Positions 1 through 9,090 are shown, numbered from the stretch's first letter. The stretch is DNA of 64,000 bases from an uncultured Tenacibaculum sp. (GCF_947499065.1 NZ_CANMMT010000006.1:1-64000); one strand, 5' to 3'. Notes: a model not told the origin generated them from the letters alone. Numbers and translations are program-made.

Positions 1-309
1 TGTCAAAGGATATGCGATTTTTTCGTAATAATCTTTGTACTAAATTGATTAATGTGTCTTTCAAAAGTTATATTTTTATATGTTAAAGCAAAATTATATA
101 GCCTGTAGTATCACTAAAAAAGATATGGTAGTCTTTTTTAGTAATCTTTAATTTTTTTGAACTAAAACGAAATTGAATTATTTAATTTAAGGTTTTGTTT
201 TTCATAGCAATTTTTTTCAAATTTCTTTCATAGTAATATTCCCAATATATAACGATGTTTTTCTTTTCTTAAGTGTTATTTTCAATACTGTTCATCGTTT
301 TTAAATTTG
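1..309. other. Gene-free AT-rich stretch at the window start
   Basis: I see no credible coding region here. The stretch is very AT-rich and contains one 11-bp inverted repeat (annotated separately at 113-142). It lies downstream of the minus-strand CHAT gene, so it should hold that gene's transcript end and perhaps the promoter of a gene outside the window. Confidence 0.6.
113..142. terminator. Inverted repeat, possible terminator
   Basis: A perfect 11-bp inverted repeat, ACTAAAAAAGA (113-123) and TCTTTTTTAGT (132-142), with an 8-nt loop. It is AT-rich, so the hairpin is weak, but oligo-T tracts lie in and after it on both strands. It is 168 bp beyond the stop of the CHAT gene and could end that transcript or a convergent one from the left. 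Confidence 0.35.
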
Positions 310-3003
310 TTACCCCCTTTTTTTTAAAAAAAATAAAATTAATAGTAAAACTAAGATAGTAGGGACTATGTAGTAAAAATAATGATTGCTAAAAGTTTCA
401 GTAGTATCGCCAATTAAAATAAATGAAGCCCAATAATAAGGAGACTTTTCAGATAAGGTATGTGTTTGTAAATAAGATCTTTTAGCATTATTTAATGCAA
501 GAACTTTAGATTGTCCTTTGTTCAGGTTAGCGTAAAATTTTTCCATTAAGAAAGAGGTAGAAGAGTCATTAACATTCCAAAGAGACGAAATAACAGAGTT
601 AGCTCCTGAATAAAAGAAGCCTCTAGCTAAACTTAGTACGCCTTCACCTTCTTTGATTTCTCCTAAACTAGTTTCGCAAGCACTTAAAACAACTAAGTCA
701 GCATTATTTTTATAAGTATATAACTCATGTAATTGAATAGAATCCTTTCTAAAAAAAATACTAGGGTTATAAGATGATTTAGCATGGGTTGCTAGATGGA
801 TGATTTTTGATTTAGAAGAGGTTTTTAAGAAATGTTCTTTAGTGGCTTCTTCATCAAAAAAAGGTTCTCCTTTAAGTATTTTATTAATCTCTGTTAGTTC
901 ATTTTTAGAATATTTAAGAGGAGATAAATTATTGGTGAAAGTAACTGGAGCATAACCGGTAAAATTTATTTCTTGTTCTCTTTTAACTGAATTATTAAAA
1001 TTTAAAAAAGATAAAGAATAAACATAACTAATATTATTTTTTTCAATAAGGTAGTTTAAATTTTCTTTGGAGGTGTTTAGTGCTTCAAAAGGTATGTTTT
1101 GAATAATCCCATCTGTAGTTATTATAAGATCTTTATGTGTAGTAAGTTTTTTTATTTCTTCTGTAGCAAATAATAGATTGTATAATTGATATGAGTAAGA
1201 TTGGAATTTTTTAAAATCAGAGGCTTTTGTTAAAGGTTGAGAAATAAACTTCGTATAATTTTTTATAATATCAAGGTGTTGGTTGGTTAATAACGAGTTA
1301 TGAGAAATAACAGTGTCTTTTGAAATTACTAATGCCGATATTTTTGTGTTGTCACTTGCGATATTATAGGATAATATAACGGAGTTTTTTGCTAAATTAA
1401 CTTGAGCTTGTTTAAGAGTTATAAGCTCAATATTATTCCTGTTTTCAAAATATTCTGGAGAGGTAATAAGTAAAGAGTCTCTAAATTTATTATAGGAAAA
1501 CTTTAAATCCAGTAGAGAATCATTTAACGTAGTGTTTTTAGATTTTAATACAGTTTCTAAAGCATAAATTTTTTTACGGAACTTAATATCTCTGTCTGAA
1601 ACTTTTTTAGATAAAGATGCACTTTTATTATTACTTGTAATGTCTTGTGTTAAAATAAAAGCCCTATCACTTTCAATAAATTTGAAGATTGATTTTTTGT
1701 CGTTTAAAATTTCAGCAATTTCAATTCCCAAATCTAAAGTTTCAGCAACTTCTTTTCTCCAAAGAAATTTTGTGTTTGAAGCAAAGTGAGAATGTAAAAT
1801 TGTATTTATTATTTTGTTAGATAAATGAATGTTGGTTATCCCTTTTTTTAGAAAATCAATATTCTTTGTTTGGTGATAGAAGTTTAAAAGAATTTTACTT
1901 TTTAGTTTAAGAGCACTGAATAATGACCTCTTATCTTGTGATAAAATTGTACTATATTGATTTGAATCATCAACCTCATTAAGACTATCAATTTTTAAAT
2001 TATTAATAATTGATAGATTAATGTTTTTTAATGCTTTTTTATAGTTTCTTTTATTGTTATAATATCTAGCAATGTTTCTATAAACTTCAGCATAATTTAT
2101 TTTATCAAATTGATCATAATTAATACTCTTTCTTAAATAAAAAAGACAGCTGTCAGCTTTTTTGTTTAGGTAAAGTTCACCAATATTTAGGTAAGTATAA
2201 CTTAAAGAAAAAGAATCTTTTTCTTTAAGAGCATTAGTTAGATTTTGTTTATAATAAAAGTTGGCTTTTTTGAAATCGAATTGATGTTTTAAAGAGTATA
2301 AATTAGCAAGTCCATTATTAACAGCATAAACATACCGATTATGAATTTTTTTTTCAGAATTCTTAATTATACTGTCACCTTTATGTAAGTATTTTAAACC
2401 TAAATGAGTAGCATATTCATTATTCATTTTGTTACAGTTGTTTGAAAACCTTACATATTGAACAATTTTACTTACATCTAGATTGGTTTTCTCAATTATA
2501 GGAATACCTCGAGTATAATATTCAATAGATTTGAAAAAGTCACCTTTCCTAAAATAACATTCGCCTATTTGACAATAAGATTGAGCAATTTTGAGAGGGA
2601 AAATATTAGTTTGTATAGCCTTGTTATAATACTCAATAGCCTTATTATAATTTTCATTTTCATGATAAAACCGTCCCATATTATATAAGGCATTGGTGTA
2701 TTCTTTTGTGAAAATATTTTCTTTAGTTAATATGTCTATTTCAATAGCTCCATATTTAATGGCTAAATCATATTTTTTTTTATTTCTATATAAGTAAAAT
2801 GAAAAGTTATGGGCAACTTTAGCATATGTTTTAGGTTCAGAAATAGTATTTAATATACTATCAATCTTTTGTTCATTGAAATTGATTGTTTTAGCAAGAG
2901 AGACTATTTTTTTATAACTAAACTGAGCTCTAATCTTATGTGAAGATAGGATTAGAGCTAGAAATAATAAGGGTGATAAATATTTTAATTTAGAACCCAC
3001 CAC
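310..3003 (-). CDS. TPR-CHAT domain protein, exported or membrane-anchored (caspase-like)
   Basis: The longest ORF (909 codons) opens at 3039, but a GTG at 3003 or 3000 puts a normal signal peptide (KYLSPLLFLALILSS, ending before AQF) near the N-terminus and overlaps the preceding gene by only 11-14 nt, so I prefer it. Residues here use the 909-codon numbering. TPR-like helical repeats cover roughly residues 70-350. A CHAT domain (clan CD caspase-like protease fold) covers about 600-875, with the expected dyad His752 in HLATHA and Cys788 in LSACETS. A single C-terminal membrane helix (about 890-905) is followed by KKRG, which suggests an N-out topology with a cytoplasmic tail. CHAT proteins are known or suspected proteases in bacterial signalling and defence. 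The partner here is probably the secreted protein encoded just upstream. The substrate is unknown. Confidence 0.85.
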   Translation of the reverse strand: MVGSKLKYLSPLLFLALILSSHKIRAQFSYKKIVSLAKTINFNEQKIDSILNTISEPKTYAKVAHNFSFYLYRNKKKYDLAIKYGAIEIDILTKENIFTKEYTNALYNMGRFYHENENYNKAIEYYNKAIQTNIFPLKIAQSYCQIGECYFRKGDFFKSIEYYTRGIPIIEKTNLDVSKIVQYVRFSNNCNKMNNEYATHLGLKYLHKGDSIIKNSEKKIHNRYVYAVNNGLANLYSLKHQFDFKKANFYYKQNLTNALKEKDSFSLSYTYLNIGELYLNKKADSCLFYLRKSINYDQFDKINYAEVYRNIARYYNNKRNYKKALKNINLSIINNLKIDSLNEVDDSNQYSTILSQDKRSLFSALKLKSKILLNFYHQTKNIDFLKKGITNIHLSNKIINTILHSHFASNTKFLWRKEVAETLDLGIEIAEILNDKKSIFKFIESDRAFILTQDITSNNKSASLSKKVSDRDIKFRKKIYALETVLKSKNTTLNDSLLDLKFSYNKFRDSLLITSPEYFENRNNIELITLKQAQVNLAKNSVILSYNIASDNTKISALVISKDTVISHNSLLTNQHLDIIKNYTKFISQPLTKASDFKKFQSYSYQLYNLLFATEEIKKLTTHKDLIITTDGIIQNIPFEALNTSKENLNYLIEKNNISYVYSLSFLNFNNSVKREQEINFTGYAPVTFTNNLSPLKYSKNELTEINKILKGEPFFDEEATKEHFLKTSSKSKIIHLATHAKSSYNPSIFFRKDSIQLHELYTYKNNADLVVLSACETSLGEIKEGEGVLSLARGFFYSGANSVISSLWNVNDSSTSFLMEKFYANLNKGQSKVLALNNAKRSYLQTHTLSEKSPYYWASFILIGDTTETFSNHYFYYIVPTILVLLLILFFLKKRG

Positions 3004-3469
3004 CAATTTGAAATTGACTAAATCCATCACAATCAACAAATATAGAAGCGGTATTTATACCACATTCATTAGCTTTCACTTCTAAATCAATAGAGCTAAT
3101 AAATTGGGAGTTAAAAACACTACCTTCATTAGGGTCATTAACATTTGCTCCGTTGGTAGGACGTAAAATTATAACTCCAGAAAATCTAACTAACTCTGCA
3201 TTTGGATTTGAACTACATTGTTCTAGTACAGTAACGCTTGATTTAAAATTACTAAGTTTATTAGCTAAACAATTTCTTCTATTTTTTTTTTCTGCTGCTG
3301 TTAAACCAAAAGGGTAAACTAATAAGGCAATTGAAGTTCCTGCTGTACTTTTAATATTTGTTTTTGTAACGTTACTTTTAGGTTTTTCGTGGTTATAAGT
3401 AGTAAAACTGAATATTAAAATACTTAAAGAGATTAAAATAATTAATTGTGTAAGTTTTTTACTTTTCAT
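2990..3469 (-). CDS. Small secreted protein of unknown function, upstream of CHAT protein
   Basis: 159 codons. I do not recognise the family. The N-terminus is a signal or anchor sequence (KLTQLIILISLSILIFSF). The exported part holds four cysteines (NCLAN, EQCSS, NECG, VDCDG), enough for two disulfides, and ends in a glycine-rich tail (QIGGGF). The stop codon overlaps the likely GTG start of the CHAT gene, so the two are probably translationally coupled. Both diverge from an ECF sigma factor gene 107 bp away. Function as substrate, ligand or inhibitor of the CHAT protein is inference from position only. Confidence 0.7.
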   Translation of the reverse strand: MKSKKLTQLIILISLSILIFSFTTYNHEKPKSNVTKTNIKSTAGTSIALLVYPFGLTAAEKKNRRNCLANKLSNFKSSVTVLEQCSSNPNAELVRFSGVIILRPTNGANVNDPNEGSVFNSQFISSIDLEVKANECGINTASIFVDCDGFSQFQIGGGF

Positions 3470-3499
3470 AATTTGTTATATTTTGTTTTCTTACCTCTC

Positions 3500-3526
3500 T
3501 GTTCCTAAGAACAAAAAATGTTACCC
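3500..3526. promoter_or_regulatory. Divergent promoter region with dyad and GGGTAACA motif
   Basis: The 106-bp gap between the secreted-protein gene (minus) and the sigma factor gene (plus) contains a short dyad, TGTTC-CTAA-GAACA (3500-3513), and TGTTACCC (3519-3526), which reads GGGTAACA on the minus strand. The same octamer overlaps the stop codon of the CHAT gene at 308-315. It may be a recognition element for the adjacent ECF sigma factor, which is inference only. Confidence 0.3.
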
Positions 3527-3575
3527 GTTTCAAATATAAAAGTTTATTTTAGCCTATCAATAATTATTTAAAATA

Positions 3576-4133
3576 ATGGGAGACGTTTTTTTAAAAGCAC
3601 TTGTTGATGGGGACTCTAAAAAAATAATTGTTATTTATCAAGAGAATTTTACTTCTGTAAAAAAGTTTGTGCTTCAAAATAAAGGAGGAGTTGCAGATGC
3701 TGAAGATATTTTTCAGAAAGCATTACTCCAAATTGCTGTTAGATATAAGAAAGAGAAATTTGAAATAAAATCTAGTTTTAATGCGTATTTGTATACCGTA
3801 TGTAAAAATTTATGGCGTAGAGAGCTAAATAAACATAAAAATAAGGTAACAAATGATGAAGTTATTGAACTAGCAAGTGAAGAACGAGATAATTCATTAG
3901 CATACTTAGAATTGAAAAGGCAAGAGTTGTTTATAGAAAAGTTAAATATGATTTCGGAAAATTGTAGAAAAATATTATCTTATTTTTTTGCAAAAGTCCC
4001 TTATTCTGAAATAGTAGAGAGCACAGATTATAACTCTGAAACTGTAGTAAGGCAGCGAGTTTTTAAATGTAAAAAAAAGCTTACAGAGTTAATTAAAAAT
4101 GATATTAGATATAATTCATTAATAGAATTATGA
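3576..4133 (+). CDS. RNA polymerase sigma factor, sigma-70/ECF family
   Basis: 185 codons, the size of an ECF sigma factor. Region 2 is visible near the N-terminus (DAEDIFQKALLQIAVRYKK, then SFNAYLYTVCKNLWRRELNK, the -10 recognition helix). Region 4 follows (SENCRKILSYFFAKVPYSEIVE...SETVVRQRVFKCKKKLTELI), a helix-turn-helix for -35 contact. Its ATGA stop/start overlap with the next gene shows translational coupling. That next gene has a membrane helix and fits an anti-sigma role. Divergent placement beside the CHAT module makes that module the natural first target. The inducing signal is unknown. Confidence 0.9.
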   Translation: MGDVFLKALVDGDSKKIIVIYQENFTSVKKFVLQNKGGVADAEDIFQKALLQIAVRYKKEKFEIKSSFNAYLYTVCKNLWRRELNKHKNKVTNDEVIELASEERDNSLAYLELKRQELFIEKLNMISENCRKILSYFFAKVPYSEIVESTDYNSETVVRQRVFKCKKKLTELIKNDIRYNSLIEL

Positions 4134-4924
4134 GTTTAGAGGAAGACATATTAGTAGAGAAGTACTTAAAAAATGAACTTTCTGATTCTGAAAGAAAAAG
4201 TTTTTTAGAAAGAATGTCTAGAGATTTGACTTTTAAAGAGAAAGTGGTTTTTGAAAAACAACTTTTTGAAACATTAAATGAAAACGATTGGAGTTTTTCT
4301 GAAAATGTAAATTTAGATGAATTTGAAGAGGTTGAGAGTATTTTTAGAAGTGATGAAATAAACAAGATTAAAGAGTCAATATCAATAGCTCATAATGAGT
4401 ATAAGAAGCCTAGTAGAAATACAGTAAAGTTAGTTTATTTTGCGGCTGCCAGTATAGCGCTGCTTTTTGTGGGGTATAGCTTGTTTTTTACGGTTAAATC
4501 TACACCAAATGAGTTGTATACGGAGTATATTCAGCAAAATGAAATATATTCAACTGTAACCAGAGGAGAAGAAGAATCTGTTAAAAGGTTAGTAGAAGCT
4601 GAAGCTTATTTTAAAGGGAAAAAGTATACTGAAGCTTTACCTATTTTTATAAAAGAATTAGCAAGTAACAAAAATACCGCATCTATTTATTTATATACAG
4701 CTGTTTGTCAAATAGAAGTTCAAAAATTTCAAGAAGCAGAAGAAACTTTGAATAGTTTAATAAATGGTGATTTATTAGATGCTCAAAAAGGATATTGGTA
4801 TAAAAGCTTGTTATTTATAAAAGCGAACCAATTAAATAAAGCTAAAAAAGAGTTGAAATTCATTATAGAAAACAACTATTTTAAACATAAAGAAGCGAAA
4901 GAATTATTAACTAAACTAGATTAA
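4130..4924 (+). CDS. Membrane-anchored TPR protein, putative anti-sigma factor
   Basis: 264 codons. The first 90 residues resemble the helical cytoplasmic N-terminus of anti-sigma factors (ILVEKYLKNELSDSERKSF), but no zinc-binding cysteines are present. A single membrane helix lies at about 104-124 (VYFAAASIALLFVGYSLFF). The remainder is outside the membrane and contains TPR-like repeats (EAYFKGKKYTEALPIFIKEL, YTAVCQIEVQKFQEAEETL, KANQLNKAKKELKFII). It starts inside the stop of the sigma gene, the usual arrangement of an ECF sigma and its anti-sigma. Sequestration of the sigma factor is inferred from topology and gene order, not shown. Confidence 0.75.
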   Translation: MSLEEDILVEKYLKNELSDSERKSFLERMSRDLTFKEKVVFEKQLFETLNENDWSFSENVNLDEFEEVESIFRSDEINKIKESISIAHNEYKKPSRNTVKLVYFAAASIALLFVGYSLFFTVKSTPNELYTEYIQQNEIYSTVTRGEEESVKRLVEAEAYFKGKKYTEALPIFIKELASNKNTASIYLYTAVCQIEVQKFQEAEETLNSLINGDLLDAQKGYWYKSLLFIKANQLNKAKKELKFIIENNYFKHKEAKELLTKLD

Positions 4925-4939
4925 CAATCTAGTTTAGTT
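4909..4939. terminator. Bidirectional terminator embedded in two convergent gene ends
   Basis: A perfect 14-bp stem, AACTAAACTAGATT (4909-4922) and AATCTAGTTTAGTT (4926-4939), with a 3-nt loop. It contains the last codons and stops of both the TPR protein (plus) and uvrA (minus). Only 4 nt separate the two coding regions. T-rich sequence follows on the plus strand (CTTTCTTT). Confidence 0.75.
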
Positions 4940-7751
4940 CTTTCTTTAAAAACTTGGCGGTATAACTAGTTTTATGTTTTGCTACTTTTTCAGGAGAACC
5001 TGTGGTTAAAATTTGTCCACCACCTTTACCACCTTCCATACCAACATCAATAATATGATCGGCAAGTTTAATAACATCAAGGTTATGCTCAATAATTAAA
5101 ACAGTATTTCCTTTGTCGGTTAATCGGTTTAATACATCCATTAAAACACGAATATCTTCAAAATGTAAACCAGTTGTTGGTTCGTCTAGAATATAGAAGG
5201 TATTACCTGTATCTCTTTTAGATAATTCAGTAGCTAGTTTTATACGTTGTGCTTCTCCACCAGAAAGTGTAGTAGATTGTTGTCCTAGTGTAATATAGCC
5301 TAAACCAACATCTTTAATAGTTTTTAATTTTCTGAATATTTTAGGAATGTGTTCGAAAAACTCAGTAGCTTCATTAATGGTCATCTCTAAAACATCAGAA
5401 ATAGATTTTCCTTTATATCTAATTTCTAAAGTTTCTCTATTAAAACGTTTTCCTTGACAAGTTTCGCATTCTACATGAACATCTGGTAAAAAGTTCATTT
5501 CAATAACACGTACTCCACCACCTTGACAAGTTTCACAACGACCACCTTTTACATTAAAACTAAAGCGACCAGGTTTATAACCTCTAATTGAAGCTTCAGG
5601 AGTTTTTGCAAACAAACTTCTAATTTCTCCAAAAGTACCTGTATAAGTGGCGGGGTTAGACCTTGGGGTTCTTCCAATTGGTGATTGGTCAATATCAATA
5701 ACTTTATCAATATGCTCTAAACCTTCAATCTTTTTATAAGGCATAGGTTTTTTTACACCACGATAAATATGAGCATTTAAAATAGGATAAAGGGTTTCGT
5801 TGATTAAGGTAGATTTTCCACTACCAGAAACACCTGTAACACAAATCATTTGTCCAAGAGGAAAAGTAACACTAACATTTTTTAAGTTATTACCCGTAGC
5901 TCCTGTAAGCTTGATAAAGTTCCCGTTTCCTTTTCTTCTTTCTTTAGGAACAGCGATTTCTTTTCTTTCAGTCAAATAATCTGCAGTTAAAGTACTATGA
6001 GATTTTAAATCGTCAAAAGTTCCTTCACTAACAATTTCACCTCCATGACGTCCGGCACCAGGGCCTATGTCTAATACGAAGTCGGCTTGTTCAATCATGT
6101 CTTTGTCGTGTTCTACAACTAAAACAGAATTTCCAACATCTCTTAATTTTATAAGAGATTGAATTAACTTTTCGTTATCTCGTTGATGTAACCCAATACT
6201 AGGTTCATCTAAAATATATAATACACCTACAAGTTGAGAACCAATTTGCGTTGCTAAACGAATACGTTGCGCTTCGCCACCAGATAATGATTTAGATGTT
6301 CTGTCAATGGTTAAATAATCAAGACCAACATCCAATAAAAACTGAACTCTAGTTCTAATTTCTTTTAAAATTTCTGATGCGATGGTTAGTTGTTTTTCTG
6401 TTAACTTATCTTCTATGGTAGAAAACCAATTCGCTAATTCAACAACATCCATTTGTGCTAAATCACTAATGCTTTTATCAGTAATTTTAAAGTGAAGGGC
6501 TTCTTTTTTTAATCGCTTACCTTCACAAGTTGAACATTTAACTTCGTCCATAAAGCCTTTAGCCCATCTTTTTATAGTTGAACTTTCAGCGTTTTTATAT
6601 TGATTTTGGATAAAAGAAATAATCCCTTCAAAATCAATTTCATATTTTCTAGTAACCCCAGCAGCTTTAGATTTTATTTCAAATTTTTCCTTGCCACCAT
6701 TTAAAATAATTTCCATGGCCTCTTTAGGAATTTTATTAATAGGGTCGCTTAATTTGAACTTATATCGTTCAGCAATACTTTGTAGTTGCTTAAAAATCCA
6801 ACTATTTTTTTGTTCTCCTAAAGGAATAATTCCACCATTCTTTATTGAAATGCTAGCATCTGGAATTATTTTTAATTGATTGATTTCATTCGTAATTCCT
6901 AGTCCATTACAATGAGAACAAGCTCCTTTTGGTGAGTTAAAAGAAAATGTGTTTGGTTCTGGGTTTGGGTAAGCAATTCCAGATGTAGGACACATCAACT
7001 CTCTACTAAAATAACGAGGCTTTTCATCATCAACATCAATAACCATTAAAATATTATTACCAGTATATAATGCTGTTTTAATAGTTTCTTCAAGTCTTTT
7101 ATCGGCAGAAGGATTAACAACTAATCGATCAATAACTACTTCAATATCGTGAGTTTTGTACCGATCTAGTTTCATTCCTTTTTCAATTTCTCTAATTTCA
7201 CCATCAACGCGAACACGAACAAAACCTTGTTTAGAAATTTGTTCAAATAACTCACGATAATGTCCTTTTCTAGATTTAATTAAAGGAGCAAGAATAGCAA
7301 TACGTTTATCGGCAAAATCTTTAAGAATCAGATCTTTTATTTGTTGGTCAGAATAACTCACCATTTTTTCTCCAGTATTGTAAGAATAGGCATCGGCAGC
7401 ACGAGAGAAAAGTAAACGTAAAAAATCGTAAATTTCAGTAATAGTACCTACAGTAGAACGAGGACTTTTGTTAGTAGTTTTTTGTTCAATCGAAATAACA
7501 GGAGAAAGACCATCTATTTTATCTACATCAGGTCTTTCTAATCCGCCCAAGAATTGACGAGCATAAGCAGAAAAAGTTTCAATGTATCTACGTTGGCCTT
7601 CAGCATAAATAGTGTCAAATGCTAAAGAAGATTTACCACTACCACTCAAGCCAGTAATAACAACTAGCTTTTCACGTGGTATTTTTACGTCGATGTTTTT
7701 TAAGTTGTGAGCCCTAGCTCCGTATACCTCAATATATTCTTGTTCTTTCAA
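4929..7751 (-). CDS. uvrA: Excinuclease ABC subunit A
   Basis: 940 codons, full length for UvrA, the damage-recognition ATPase of nucleotide excision repair. It has two ABC modules: Walker A GLSGSGKSS near residue 34 and GVSGSGKST in the second half, and signature LSGGEAQRIRLA and LSGGEAQRIKLA. Zinc modules are visible (CSHC; CETCQGGG...CETCQGKR). It is a monocistronic minus-strand gene, convergent with the anti-sigma-like gene. UvrB and UvrC are not in this window, as is usual. Confidence 0.98.
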   Translation of the reverse strand: MKEQEYIEVYGARAHNLKNIDVKIPREKLVVITGLSGSGKSSLAFDTIYAEGQRRYIETFSAYARQFLGGLERPDVDKIDGLSPVISIEQKTTNKSPRSTVGTITEIYDFLRLLFSRAADAYSYNTGEKMVSYSDQQIKDLILKDFADKRIAILAPLIKSRKGHYRELFEQISKQGFVRVRVDGEIREIEKGMKLDRYKTHDIEVVIDRLVVNPSADKRLEETIKTALYTGNNILMVIDVDDEKPRYFSRELMCPTSGIAYPNPEPNTFSFNSPKGACSHCNGLGITNEINQLKIIPDASISIKNGGIIPLGEQKNSWIFKQLQSIAERYKFKLSDPINKIPKEAMEIILNGGKEKFEIKSKAAGVTRKYEIDFEGIISFIQNQYKNAESSTIKRWAKGFMDEVKCSTCEGKRLKKEALHFKITDKSISDLAQMDVVELANWFSTIEDKLTEKQLTIASEILKEIRTRVQFLLDVGLDYLTIDRTSKSLSGGEAQRIRLATQIGSQLVGVLYILDEPSIGLHQRDNEKLIQSLIKLRDVGNSVLVVEHDKDMIEQADFVLDIGPGAGRHGGEIVSEGTFDDLKSHSTLTADYLTERKEIAVPKERRKGNGNFIKLTGATGNNLKNVSVTFPLGQMICVTGVSGSGKSTLINETLYPILNAHIYRGVKKPMPYKKIEGLEHIDKVIDIDQSPIGRTPRSNPATYTGTFGEIRSLFAKTPEASIRGYKPGRFSFNVKGGRCETCQGGGVRVIEMNFLPDVHVECETCQGKRFNRETLEIRYKGKSISDVLEMTINEATEFFEHIPKIFRKLKTIKDVGLGYITLGQQSTTLSGGEAQRIKLATELSKRDTGNTFYILDEPTTGLHFEDIRVLMDVLNRLTDKGNTVLIIEHNLDVIKLADHIIDVGMEGGKGGGQILTTGSPEKVAKHKTSYTAKFLKKELN

Positions 7752-7861
7752 AGTGCCTATTTTTCAGAAAAAAGCAAAGTTACCAAAACCAAACTTATTT
7801 TAATACCGATGTTATTAACAAATCGCTGTAAATTGGTATCTTGCCATAAAAACGGATTAAT

Positions 7862-8089
7862 ATGAAATTAATTGACTCGGTACGTCATTTTTTTGAACGA
7901 CATGGTTTTGCTGTATCTTCAAGGTTTGCAGATCGTTTAGGAATCAGAACGAGTAATGTACGTTTGTTTTTTATTTATATGTCTTTTGTAACAATAGGAT
8001 TGTCTTTTGGAGTCTATTTAATTCTAGCATTTTTATTAAGATTAAAAGATATGATTTATACAAAAAGAACTTCGGTATTTGATTTATGA
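7862..8089 (+). CDS. PspC-like small membrane protein
   Basis: 75 codons. The body matches the short PspC fold: an amphipathic N-terminal half (FERHGFAVSSRFADRLGIRTSNVRLFF) followed by one hydrophobic helix (IYMSFVTIGLSFGVYLILAFLL). In the family PspC acts in envelope stress. These short Bacteroidetes versions are uncharacterised as far as I know. The stop overlaps the start of the K+ channel gene (ATGA), so the pair is one translationally coupled unit and the protein may modulate the channel (inference). Confidence 0.75.
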   Translation: MKLIDSVRHFFERHGFAVSSRFADRLGIRTSNVRLFFIYMSFVTIGLSFGVYLILAFLLRLKDMIYTKRTSVFDL

Positions 8090-9090
8090 TAAAAAGGGTA
8101 TTTCGGTCAAGGTTATATAAAGCCATCTTTTTCTCAATACTAATTTTAGCAATTGGTGTAGTTGGGTATACTTTGTTGTTTAATTACTCTTTTATTGATG
8201 CTTTGTATATGACTGTAATAACCATAACTACCATTGGTTTTGGTGAAGTACATCCATTTGGAACAGGAGAAAAGGTTTTTACAATAGGATTAATATTATC
8301 GAGTCTTTTTATTTTCGGATATGCGGTATCGTCATTTTCAGAATATTTAATAAGTGGGCAATTTTTTCACCGTTTAAAAATAAAAAAAGTGCAAAAAAAA
8401 ATAGAAAAATTACAAGGGCATACAATAGTTTGTGGTTTTGGAAGAAATGGAAAACAAGCAATTTCAAAACTAAATAGTTATAAGAAGGATTTTGTAGTAG
8501 TAGAGAAGGATGAGAGTATAATTAAATTACTTGATGAAAAAGGAGTCTTGAATATTGAAGGAGATGCAACTACAGATGAAACGCTAATACGAGCAGGAAT
8601 TTTAAATGCTAGTAACTTAATTACGGCTTTGCCTTCGGATGCAGATAACTTATTTGTTGTGTTAACTGCAAATCAACTAAATAAAAATTGTAAAATAATA
8701 AGTAGAGCTTCTAAGGAAACCTCTTACAATAAACTTAAGATAGCTGGGGCAGATAATGTAATTATGCCAGATAAGTTAGGCGGAGCACATATGGCTTCTT
8801 TGGTAGTTACTCCAGATGTTATTGAGTTTGTAGACAGGCTAACAATAGAAGGAGATACTACAGCGAATTTAGAAGAAATAGCTATTGATAATTTACCTCA
8901 TGAATATTTAGATAAGACTATTTTAGATTTAGATTTACGAAAAAAAACAGGTTGTACTGTGATAGGGTACAGGACTTTAGAGAAAGAATATATTATTAAC
9001 CCAGAAGCTTCTGTAAGATTAACAGCAGGAGCAAATTTGATTGTATTAGGCCGTCCAGAACAAATTATAAAACTTAGAGAGTTGTTCTAG
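8086..9090 (+). CDS. Potassium channel with RCK/TrkA-N domain
   Basis: 334 codons. Two membrane helices (about 12-32 and 64-88) flank a pore loop with selectivity filter TIGFGE (residues 49-54), a K+ filter variant of TVGYG. From residue 112 a Rossmann domain begins with the nucleotide-binding glycines of VCGFGRNGKQA. Its acidic strand end (VVEKD) suggests NAD or adenine-nucleotide binding. A C-terminal TrkA-C-like segment follows from about 255. This is the two-TM MthK-like architecture, probably a tetrameric ligand-gated K+ channel in the inner membrane. Confidence 0.92.
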   Translation: MIKRVFRSRLYKAIFFSILILAIGVVGYTLLFNYSFIDALYMTVITITTIGFGEVHPFGTGEKVFTIGLILSSLFIFGYAVSSFSEYLISGQFFHRLKIKKVQKKIEKLQGHTIVCGFGRNGKQAISKLNSYKKDFVVVEKDESIIKLLDEKGVLNIEGDATTDETLIRAGILNASNLITALPSDADNLFVVLTANQLNKNCKIISRASKETSYNKLKIAGADNVIMPDKLGGAHMASLVVTPDVIEFVDRLTIEGDTTANLEEIAIDNLPHEYLDKTILDLDLRKKTGCTVIGYRTLEKEYIINPEASVRLTAGANLIVLGRPEQIIKLRELF

